IMG/VR virus record: IMGVR_UViG_3300009155_000125 | Coordinates: 1-36,415 of that record | DNA: 36,415 nucleotides | Source: a virus | Direction: 5' to 3' (one strand) | In this document: one piece after another, positions 30,980 through 36,415 of the stretch | How the letters are laid out: the number at the start of each line of letters is the position of its first letter | Numbering within the stretch: position 1 is the first letter of the stretch | The notes under the pieces: model-generated | Told to the model about the DNA's origin: nothing | The model's database searches: none | Seen by the model: the letters and a program-made list of their open reading frames with translations, nothing else | Made by a program: the position numbers and the translations under genes

Positions 30980-30987
30980 GCTAAATA
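30980..30987 (+). promoter_or_regulatory. Late-type promoter GCTAAATA
   Basis: TAAATA core intact; the ATG at 30993 is exactly 5 nt downstream. Confidence 0.6.
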
Positions 30988-30992
30988 GTTAC

Positions 30993-31397
30993 ATGAAAAG
31001 TTTCAGAAATTTTTTGATGGAATCATATGATCTCAACGAAGAGAAGGATGCCTGCTACCGCAAAGCCATGAATTCATATGGCAAGTGGTCAGCAAGAGCA
31101 GCCCAAGCAGCCGCCAAGTGCCGCAAGAGCAAGGGCGATGTACGCAAGACCAAAGAAGGTTCCAACCTGAAACGCTGGGAGGCAGAGGATTGGAAGGACA
31201 CCAAGACAGGCAAAGATTGTGGTGCAGGCGGTAAGAATGAATATTGCAGACCCAGTAAAAGAGTCAGCAAAAAAACCCCCAAGACACGATCAGAGATGTC
31301 ATCAAAAGAATTGAAGAGCAAGAAGGCCGAGAAGTCAAGAGTAGGAATGCATGGAGCATCAGGAAAGAAAGTATCCCCAACACGGAGAGAACAATGA
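30993..31397 (+). CDS. Putative packaged basic protein with capsid-targeting-like head
   Basis: A 134-aa protein. MKSFRNFLMESYD resembles the T4 capsid-targeting sequence MKTYQEFIAE, with a cleavage-type L-M-E/S site. Then comes DACYRKAMNSYGKW...AAKCRKSKG, followed by WKDTKTGKDCGAGGKNEYCRPSKRVSKKTPKT, a Cys/Trp/Lys module that I recognise from cyanophage proteins (DUF5872-like, from memory). The whole protein is strongly basic, consistent with DNA contact in the capsid. The leaderless late start and ATGA overlap with the next gene place it first in a four-gene cargo-like operon. Function unproven. Confidence 0.65.
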   Translation: MKSFRNFLMESYDLNEEKDACYRKAMNSYGKWSARAAQAAAKCRKSKGDVRKTKEGSNLKRWEAEDWKDTKTGKDCGAGGKNEYCRPSKRVSKKTPKTRSEMSSKELKSKKAEKSRVGMHGASGKKVSPTRREQ

Positions 31398-31834
31398 AGA
31401 AATTTAAAGAATATTTGATGGAAGACAAACCAACCACCAGCCCAACAGAAGAAGCAAAAAGAAGAATGGCATTTGAACGTGATGTCATGGGAATGCCACA
31501 ACAAGTCAATCCCAAAAAAGACAATCAGGATCTCTCAAGACACGCAGACCAGATTGCATACGAAAGAAGTGTACAAAATCCTGATTTGGAAAACGAAAGA
31601 TACAGCGATGAGGGGATTCGTGATTCTGCCCTTGAAAGAGGAAATGCAATTAGAACTTTTGAAAGAACGGCTGATGACTACGGTTTGGATACTGCATTAC
31701 CAATTTACAAATACGCTACTGGTGCATTAAAAGGCATTTTTGATAAAGAAGCAAAATCGGCTAGTGACAGATTACACGCTAACCCGACATACAAATATTC
31801 ATCAACAAAAGAAATTCAACAAGATAACAAATGA
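31394..31834 (+). CDS. Putative packaged protein with capsid-targeting-like head
   Basis: A 146-aa protein. It starts MKKFKEYLMEDKP (L-M-E/D) with GGAGAG 6 nt upstream and overlaps both neighbours by 4 bp. The rest is charged and helical (TSPTEEAKRRMAFERDVMG; ALERGNAIRTFERTADDYG) with a small hydrophobic patch (LPIYKYATGALKGIF). No enzyme motif. The shared head with three neighbours suggests delivery into the prohead; the function after release is unknown. Confidence 0.6.
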   Translation: MKKFKEYLMEDKPTTSPTEEAKRRMAFERDVMGMPQQVNPKKDNQDLSRHADQIAYERSVQNPDLENERYSDEGIRDSALERGNAIRTFERTADDYGLDTALPIYKYATGALKGIFDKEAKSASDRLHANPTYKYSSTKEIQQDNK

Positions 31835-32286
31835 AGAAATTTAAACAATTTTTAGAAGAATCTAATAAAGAAGAACCAACCCCAGAAGAACTTTCATGGG
31901 GTAAAGTTGCAACTGGTACACAACTAGGTAGAGAATATTTTGATGGTAATAATTTAACTGCGGACCAAGCTTTACTGATTGGTGGATTGTATATGACTCC
32001 ACCAAATAAAGAACGAATAAAAGCAGAAAAACAATACGGTACTGATTTGGGTCTTGCCTTTGATGTTGACGAAGATGGTGAACCTGTAGCCAATCAGGCA
32101 GGATTTAAAGCAGTACATAAAAGAGAAAAAGAAAATAGAAGTATACCAACTGCATTTCCTCCTACAACTTTACAACAGGCACACAATGCAATGATTGATA
32201 ATGGCATTAAGGCTGTTTCTGATATTTTTAATCCAGAAACTTATAAACAATTAGGTAAAATGGTTGTTGATACGTTTTCACAATAA
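31831..32286 (+). CDS. Putative packaged protein with capsid-targeting-like head
   Basis: A 151-aa protein. MKKFKQFLEESNKEEPTPEE (L-E-E/S) is the head. The body has YFDGNNLTADQALLIGGLYMTPPNKERIKAEKQYG, an acidic DVDEDGEP segment and a C-terminal helix (NAMIDNGIKAVSDIFNPETYKQLGKMV). No recognised domain. Translationally coupled to the preceding gene. Confidence 0.6.
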   Translation: MKKFKQFLEESNKEEPTPEELSWGKVATGTQLGREYFDGNNLTADQALLIGGLYMTPPNKERIKAEKQYGTDLGLAFDVDEDGEPVANQAGFKAVHKREKENRSIPTAFPPTTLQQAHNAMIDNGIKAVSDIFNPETYKQLGKMVVDTFSQ

Positions 32287-32298
32287 AAAGGTCAAGCA

Positions 32299-32823
32299 AT
32301 GAAGAAATTTAAAGAATTTTTAGCAGAATCATCCAAACAGGATCTTTCTGTTGATTTTCATTTAGCAGGACATTTTGCTTCAGGAAAAAGCACAGCAGTA
32401 GAAAAAGCCCAAACTTCAAACAATTTTTCTTTAATTGATCTGGATGAGATATTTTCTGAATTAGTAAAGAAATATGGAAAACCCAAATCTACATCTACAC
32501 CTGAATGGGAATCAAAATTTAAAAGACTTTATACTGAAAAAGTATTAAAGGCAAAGAAGAAGAATAAACCAATCGTTGTAGTTGGTCATCATTGGGAAGG
32601 ATCACATCGTATTGTAGATGTAGATGCTAAAGAGAAAGTATATATTGATATTTCTAAGAACAAAGTCTTTCAACAAAGAAAAGAAAGAGATCATAAAGAT
32701 AAGAAACTAACAGATGCCTATCTTGAAAGAGAATATAAGTCTGTACAGAACAATTTAGATAAAGAAAATTATATTAAATTACCTTTCAATGATATAGTAA
32801 AAAGATTAAAAGAATTAAAATAA
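32299..32823 (+). CDS. P-loop kinase with capsid-targeting-like head
   Basis: A 174-aa protein. The head MKKFKEFLAESSK is the closest match to MKTYQEFIAE, with an L-A-E/S cleavage-type site. The body is an adenylate-kinase-like P-loop protein: VDFHLAGHFASGKSTAVEKA (Walker A GHFASGKST, about residues 24-32), NFSLIDLDEIFSELV (acid after the second strand), KPIVVVGHHWEG, and a charged lid-like region QQRKERDHKDKK. It resembles small nucleotide or zeta-type kinases. If packaged, it would be an ejected kinase. The substrate is unknown and packaging is inferred from the head only. Confidence 0.68.
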   Translation: MKKFKEFLAESSKQDLSVDFHLAGHFASGKSTAVEKAQTSNNFSLIDLDEIFSELVKKYGKPKSTSTPEWESKFKRLYTEKVLKAKKKNKPIVVVGHHWEGSHRIVDVDAKEKVYIDISKNKVFQQRKERDHKDKKLTDAYLEREYKSVQNNLDKENYIKLPFNDIVKRLKELK

Positions 32824-33320
32824 ATAATATAAAATGAAGAAAGTCAATGAACAAAGAGAGGGATATACAAGGGGGTAAAGGTGGGGCGTAGTGGGGGTGC
32901 GTGGGGTAAAGAAGTTTGAAGAATATTTGAGAAAATTTGATTAAGCGAGCACTCTTATAACCCCCTTTAATCGTGTTTATTGCCCCCTCAGAGCCCTCCG
33001 AAGCCATAAAAGGCCTCTAGAGACCATAAAAGCCTCCAAGCGCCTATAAACGATCCTGCTACTGCAAGTAAATAATCAAAAATTTACACAAATATTGTAC
33101 TCAGAGGCTGTTTTTAGAAAACCCCCTCTAGATACTGTCCGTCTAACTGCCTATTAGACCTATGAGTGACAATATTTTAAATTATTTTGACAATTGAATG
33201 TAATACGGCGTCAATACCGTCCAGAGATCTGAATCCCGTCCATAGGGGGAATCGGGGAATATAATTTTATATCCCGTCCGAGATTCTGGTTCCTGTCCTA
33301 GCTCAGAGCTCTTAGGCTCC

Positions 33321-33343
33321 TCAAAAATTACTGAAATTTTTGA
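33321..33343. repeat. Hairpin of the TTGATAGTAG family
   Basis: TCAAAAATT / AATTTTTGA arms with a 5-nt loop; the right arm continues TAGTAG, as at 33821 and 36220. Confidence 0.6.
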
Positions 33344-33459
33344 TAGTAGTTCCCTCTTTGGATTCTTGGATCTGGTCCAGCAGAATCCTGTCCGGAAATA
33401 TTTGAATAATTTTGAATATTATTTGAGGGATCCATCCGATAATCTCGGAGATCCATAAA

Positions 33460-33525
33460 CGTCCGGTAACTCCCTGTCCGCCCTCTCACGATTATAAGAC
33501 ACAGGGACTGGGGAGTTACCGGACG
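33460..33525. repeat. Perfect 15-bp inverted repeat
   Basis: CGTCCGGTAACTCCC (33460-33474) and its exact complement GGGAGTTACCGGACG (33511-33525). The repeat begins about 10 nt after the predicted start of the minus-strand promoter at 33541-33569, so its transcript would fold into a long hairpin. Inner CCCTGT/ACAGGG offers an alternative stem. Confidence 0.8.
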
Positions 33526-33540
33526 CATGAACAGTCCCAT

Positions 33541-33569
33541 AGTATACCCCCATATATGGGGGCTGTCAA
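33541..33569 (-). promoter_or_regulatory. Early promoter with palindromic spacer
   Basis: Minus strand: consensus TTGACA (33569-33564), 17-bp spacer, TATACT (33546-33541). Bases 33547-33562 of the spacer form a perfect palindrome CCCCCATATATGGGGG, a likely operator. CCCCCATATATG recurs at 33852-33863. Confidence 0.8.
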
Positions 33570-33646
33570 GTAATAGACCACAAGGAATAGTCCAGCCCAG
33601 AATTCCTTAAGGAAAGTTTATCCGAATAAATTAGGGCACCAAGGCT

Positions 33647-33674
33647 ATTGTACCATATGGTTTGAGGCTGTCAA
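33647..33674 (-). promoter_or_regulatory. Early sigma70-type promoter
   Basis: Minus strand: TTGACA (33674-33669), 16-bp spacer, TACAAT (33652-33647). It shares GCTGGACTTGACAG...AAACC.TATGGTACAAT with the promoter at 36121. Confidence 0.8.
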
Positions 33675-33820
33675 GTCCAGCGAAATTATTATAATTTATT
33701 TGAAGTCCTTCCAGTCACCGCGGGCCCTCTCGAGCACGCCCAGACTCTGGCCGGCCCTTCTCGAGCTGGGATACCGTCCGACTACTATCAAATAAATTAT
33801 AACCCCGTCCACGCAAATAA

Positions 33821-33846
33821 ATCAAAATTCCTTAAGGAATTTTGAT
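33821..33846 (-). terminator. Perfect 26-bp palindrome, terminator-like
   Basis: ATCAAAATTCCTT and its exact complement. On the minus strand it is followed by TTTATTTG; it lies downstream of the VWA gene. Confidence 0.65.
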
Positions 33847-33871
33847 AGTAGCCCCCATATATGCAAAGCAA

Positions 33872-33907
33872 CCCCCAGGACTGGCTCTCTCCTTCCAGTC
33901 CTGGGGG
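33872..33907 (-). terminator. GC-rich hairpin after the VWA gene
   Basis: CCCCCAGGACTGG / CCAGTCCTGGGGG, a 13-bp perfect stem with a 10-nt loop, 21 nt after the VWA stop. It has a weak T tail and may act with the palindrome at 33821. Confidence 0.65.
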
Positions 33908-33928
33908 GCTATGAATAATTCTTTTGTA

Positions 33929-36016
33929 TTACATCACCGGGTGGTTGTAGATGGCATCCACCATCCCCTTCACGGGCTGACCCGCCACGATGTCGATGTA
34001 CCGGGAGAGGAACACGCGACTGCACGAACGCTTGCCCATCGTCTTGATGAAGGTGTTCTTGACCTTCGTGAAGTTGCCCGAAGTGTTCGTGGCATCCGCA
34101 TCGACCACGATCTTGGGGGTGCGGATCAGGAAGAACGAATCGTATCCGGGGAACGTGTCCCCGTGAACGATGATCGCACCGTCCGCGTAGGCTTCCTTTG
34201 CCGCCTTGAAGCGGGGGGAGTCGGTCATCGTGAACTTGTGTCCACGCGCCCAAACCATATCGCGCTCCTTGTTGGACAGGCAGAAGGCGTGGAAGTCACG
34301 CTCCGTCAGGTTGTTCGCGCCCACGAACATTCCAACGCACCGGGCGTTCAGGGACTTGCGGAGTGCGCGGAACATGGTGGCGAGAGTCATGTTGCCGATG
34401 CAGACGTTGCTGTAGTCCGCGAGGTTGAGCCGTTCCGCCGTGCCAAGCACCTCGTTCATCACGGTGAGCGAACCCTGACCGTTGTGGTAATAGTGCAGGA
34501 CAGGAGCCGTCCCGACACACTCGCTGCTGACCGTCACGCCATTGGGCTGACCATCCGTCACGACCATCAGGGTCGGGATCTGAATGTTGTTGGTCTGAAC
34601 CCAGTCCACCATGAACTGGGAGGCAATGGCGACCGCCTCAACCGTGGGAGTGCCACCCAAACCAATGAGGGAGGGACGGCTACGGGTTCCCAACGCCAAG
34701 CACTCGTAGAGGTAGGCGAGGAGGGTTTCGCGGGTGGACGCATCGTCCCGCGAGGAGGCGAGAGTGATGAGTTTGCACGGGCCAACCAAAGCCCCAGTCG
34801 CACACTTACGCGCCATCTCCGGCATGAAGGGCAAGTTGTTGCCCAACCGCTCCAACACATGGCTACCGATGTCCGTGAAGCCGAACACCTCGAACGGGAT
34901 CTTGGCCTTCTCACAGAACCACACCAACTGGAGAACCTGAAGGAAGCAGTCCTTGAGGCTGTGGGACATCGACCCGCTGAAGTCAAGGAGGAACACGATG
35001 CCGTGGTTCTTGCCGTCCTGCTTGATGATCTTGCTGATGAAGATGTCATCGTGGGTGCGGTACTGGTGCAACTTGTCCATGTTCAGCAGACCCGTCTGCT
35101 TGGGACGTTCGCGGCGGATCTCGTCCGCTGCCTTGCGGCGTTCAAACTGGGCGACCAACTGGCGCACGAACGCATCGGACTCCTTGACGAACTTCCGGTA
35201 CTCGTCCATGACGAGCGGGGGATTGCCGTACTGGTAAGTCTCAAAGTCCTTGATGACCGTCTTGCTGTCGATGATCCCGTCCATGACGTTCTTCATCCCG
35301 GTGAAGCAGATGGAGGAGGCAGCGTACTTCTCGCCCGTCTTGGTTCCGACACCATCGGCATCGGTGGTCATCTCCTTGAGCATGGTTTCCGCGCCGTCCA
35401 TGTCACCTTCGGACAAGTGCTGCTCGTACTCCTGCACGACCTTCTGCATCTTGGGGTGCTTGTAGAGAGCCTTGGCGACCGCAATGACCTGCGGGAACGT
35501 GACCACGTTGTCGATGATGTCCGCGATCCCCATCTCGTCCGCATCCAAGGGAACGTCGATGAAGCCGGGAACGCCCCACTTGAAGTGCATATTCAACTTG
35601 TTGAGGAGGGTCTGCTCCGCGAAGTTCACCTTGGAGAAGGAGAACATATCGGTGTCCACGATCTCCTTGTAGCCAAGGAAGAAGTCGCGGCGCGTACCGG
35701 GGTACTTGTCCTTCATCAACTTCTCAATGCGAACGTCCTCAACCGTGTTGGCGATCCGCTGAAGGAGCGGGATGTGGAACCCCTCTGCCTCTGCTGCCTT
35801 GAGCAGTTCATCGGACTCCTTGTAGGGAGTCCACAGGGCGTGGCCGATCTCGTGGGCGATCAGCATGGTCTGAAGAGTCTCCGACACATTCCACACGGGC
35901 AGGATGAGGTGGCGGGACTTGGTGTCGAACGATGCCGTTTCAGCGTTCTTGTCGAACGAGAACGAGAGGTTTTCGGATGCGAGTGCCTTGGCGAAGATGG
36001 AGAGAGAGGTGTTCAT
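33929..36016 (-). CDS. VWA-domain protein with N-terminal HEXXH metallopeptidase-like motif
   Basis: A 695-aa protein. ATG 36016 lies 6 nt beyond the early -10. Residues about 45-65 read TMLIAHEIGHALWTPYKE, an HEXXH zinc motif, with RIANTVEDVRIEKLM following as in CobT/VWA-type proteins where an E-D-x-R-I helix completes the site. Residues about 320-520 are a VWA domain: VFLLDFSGSMSHSLK supplies the MIDAS DxSxS, LGGTPTVEA the Thr, and TLMVVTDGQPNG the later Asp. T4-like cyanophages encode a similar VWA protein that in bacteria pairs with MoxR/CobS-type AAA+ ATPases. GC content is much higher (roughly 55-60 percent by eye) than the late genes. The function in infection is unknown. Confidence 0.78.
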   Translation of the reverse strand: MNTSLSIFAKALASENLSFSFDKNAETASFDTKSRHLILPVWNVSETLQTMLIAHEIGHALWTPYKESDELLKAAEAEGFHIPLLQRIANTVEDVRIEKLMKDKYPGTRRDFFLGYKEIVDTDMFSFSKVNFAEQTLLNKLNMHFKWGVPGFIDVPLDADEMGIADIIDNVVTFPQVIAVAKALYKHPKMQKVVQEYEQHLSEGDMDGAETMLKEMTTDADGVGTKTGEKYAASSICFTGMKNVMDGIIDSKTVIKDFETYQYGNPPLVMDEYRKFVKESDAFVRQLVAQFERRKAADEIRRERPKQTGLLNMDKLHQYRTHDDIFISKIIKQDGKNHGIVFLLDFSGSMSHSLKDCFLQVLQLVWFCEKAKIPFEVFGFTDIGSHVLERLGNNLPFMPEMARKCATGALVGPCKLITLASSRDDASTRETLLAYLYECLALGTRSRPSLIGLGGTPTVEAVAIASQFMVDWVQTNNIQIPTLMVVTDGQPNGVTVSSECVGTAPVLHYYHNGQGSLTVMNEVLGTAERLNLADYSNVCIGNMTLATMFRALRKSLNARCVGMFVGANNLTERDFHAFCLSNKERDMVWARGHKFTMTDSPRFKAAKEAYADGAIIVHGDTFPGYDSFFLIRTPKIVVDADATNTSGNFTKVKNTFIKTMGKRSCSRVFLSRYIDIVAGQPVKGMVDAIYNHPVM

Positions 36017-36022
36017 GCGCGT

Positions 36023-36050
36023 ATTGTAACCCAAGGTTGGTGGCTGTCAA
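36023..36050 (-). promoter_or_regulatory. Early sigma70-type promoter of the VWA gene
   Basis: Minus strand: TTGACA (36050-36045), 16-bp spacer, TACAAT (36028-36023), ATG at 36016. Confidence 0.85.
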
Positions 36051-36120
36051 GTGGCAAGGAAGAAACAAAGTGAAAGAAAATTACGTCCCATAATGGGAAG
36101 AACCTATGGGCGCCAAGAAG

Positions 36121-36148
36121 ATTGTACCATAGGGTTTTAATCTGTCAA
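36121..36148 (-). promoter_or_regulatory. Second early promoter upstream of the VWA gene
   Basis: Minus strand: TTGACA (36148-36143), 16-bp spacer, TACAAT (36126-36121). No start codon at the usual distance, so it would give a leader of about 100 nt with a CCCATTATGGG hairpin, or a short RNA. Confidence 0.75.
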
Positions 36149-36173
36149 GTCCAGCTGGAGGCTGGAGGCTACT

Positions 36174-36197
36174 ATCAATTTCTTTAAAGAAATTGAT
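36174..36197. repeat. Perfect 24-bp palindrome
   Basis: ATCAATTTCTTT and its exact complement; preceded by CTACT, the family flank. It lies between the promoter at 36121 and the terminator at 36220. Confidence 0.75.
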
Positions 36198-36219
36198 TAA
36201 CTTCCTGTCCATAAAAATA

Positions 36220-36245
36220 ATCAAGACCGCATATGCGGTCTTGAT
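36220..36245 (-). terminator. Perfect 26-bp palindrome, terminator-like
   Basis: ATCAAGACCGCAT and its exact complement, followed on the minus strand by TATTTTTATG. Downstream of the partial gene at 36299. Confidence 0.75.
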
Positions 36246-36255
36246 AGTAGCCCAT

Positions 36256-36300
36256 GATGCTGCCCCTCCCCCTTGCGGGGGGAGAGGCATGAACAGCATC
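36256..36300 (-). terminator. GC-rich hairpin after the partial gene
   Basis: Outer GATGCTG/CAGCATC and inner CTCCCCC/GGGGGAG stems, starting at the stop codon. Same tandem arrangement (GC hairpin, then ATCAA palindrome) as after the VWA gene. Confidence 0.65.
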
Positions 36301-36415
36301 AGACGGTGACGGGAGCAATCAGCGAGGTCAGGTTGTAGACCCCCTTGCTGTCCGTCTTGCAGTCCTTCAGCACCCAAGTCGGGATGCCCTTCATGTTGAT
36401 GGACTGTGCGATGTC
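36299..36415 (-). CDS. C-terminus of a high-GC minus-strand protein
   Basis: The last 38 residues of a gene that enters from the right edge: DIAQSINMKGIPTWVLKDC, then KTDSKGVYNLTSLIAPVTV and a TGA stop. GC-rich like the VWA gene and followed by the same type of hairpin pair. No family can be assigned from this fragment. A MoxR/CobS-type partner of the VWA protein would be expected nearby from other genomes but is not shown here. Confidence 0.6.
   Translation of the reverse strand, partial: DIAQSINMKGIPTWVLKDCKTDSKGVYNLTSLIAPVTV

Larger units (their letters stand above)
32824..33928. other. 1.1-kb non-coding region rich in palindromes and repeats
   Basis: I see no convincing gene. From left: a late-like AATAAATA (32819-32826) before a 14-codon ORF MKKVNEQREG; a G-rich stretch; a 15-codon ORF (32897-32944) containing VKKFEEYLRK, like a stripped targeting head; three CC(A/T)ATAAA-type repeats (33002-33050); about nine scattered CCGTCC/CTGTCC motifs (33137-33808); a 15-bp inverted repeat at 33460-33525; two early-type promoters; and hairpins at 33321-33343, 33821-33846 and 33872-33907. 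A 66-70-codon minus frame (33328-33528/33540) spans the inverted repeat and is probably not a gene. It may be a regulatory, ncRNA or origin-like region. Confidence 0.6.

Noticed and set aside
33328-33540. 70-codon minus-strand ORF
   Set aside because: Its ATG at 33540 overlaps the region just after the -10, it spans the perfect inverted repeat, and the sequence looks random. The ATG at 33528 is possible but unsupported.
33842-36073. 743-codon plus-strand ORF opposite the VWA gene
   Set aside because: It is antisense to a protein with clear HEXXH and MIDAS motifs; high GC keeps the complementary frame open. Its translation (His/Val/Leu/Arg-rich) has no domain logic and no promoter or ribosome site.
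36081-36377. 98-codon minus ORF
   Set aside because: It is out of frame with the real C-terminus ending at 36299 and runs through terminator hairpins and a promoter.

Overview
The window is part of a large tailed-phage genome of T4-like (myovirus) type. The evidence is: many copies of the T4 late-promoter octamer TATAAATA; a GroES/gp31-like co-chaperonin; the C-terminus of an adenosylcobalamin-dependent (class II) ribonucleotide reductase; a RuvC-like resolvase; HNH endonucleases; five tRNAs and a tmRNA; a large VWA/metallopeptidase-like protein; and several proteins whose N-termini look like the T4 capsid-targeting sequence MKTYQEFIAE. The host cannot be named. The early promoters are near-perfect bacterial sigma70 sites, and one mini-protein ends in a PEP-CTERM/VPAPG-like sorting signal, which would fit a Gram-negative host with an exosortase system.

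Layout. 1-2.9 kb (+): end of the nrdJ-like gene, tRNA-Asn, a small HNH ORF, a structural-type gene, a candidate structured late RNA and a resolvase. 2.9-3.7 kb (-): zinc ribbon and HNH genes. 3.7-14.2 kb (+): a late block of low-complexity virion-type proteins (Pro/Ala-rich, glycine-rich hydrophobic, a TonB-like Pro-Glu/Pro-Arg rod), a PD-(D/E)XK nuclease, a 785-aa protein with an HNH-like tail and conserved T4-like unknowns. 14.2-16.75 kb (-): an early block with an RMF-like protein, small ORFs, a circularly permuted tmRNA, a PRTase-like ORF, tRNA-Tyr, a pseudoknot-rich spacer and tRNA-Gly. 16.75-25.6 kb: mostly + late genes, including two large adhesin-type proteins, one with an embedded alpha/beta-hydrolase, and a nucleotidyltransferase, with short - genes between them. 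25.6-30.95 kb (-): a dense early operon set of small genes with GroES-like, SpoU methyltransferase and LpxH-like phosphoesterase genes and two tRNAs. 31.0-32.8 kb (+): four tandem genes with capsid-targeting-like N-termini, the last a P-loop kinase. 32.8-33.9 kb: a non-coding, palindrome- and repeat-rich region. 33.9-36.4 kb (-): a high-GC VWA gene and the 3' end of another high-GC gene.

How it works together. Minus-strand genes are headed by TTGAC(A/T)-N16/17-TATACT-type early promoters, and most plus-strand genes by TATAAATA-type late promoters. Three compact divergent early/late promoter pairs lie at 16.75, 19.06 and 30.97 kb. In both classes the start codon of the first gene lies at a fixed short distance: 6 nt from the -10 for early genes and 5 nt from the octamer for late genes. 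This puts the start codon at or within 1 nt of the predicted transcription start, so first genes are probably leaderless, while downstream genes use Shine-Dalgarno sites and ATGA/TAATG couplings. Early products appear to service translation (tRNAs, tmRNA, tRNA/rRNA methyltransferase, RMF-like protein) and folding (GroES). Late products look like virion components, several probably packaged and processed by a prohead protease.
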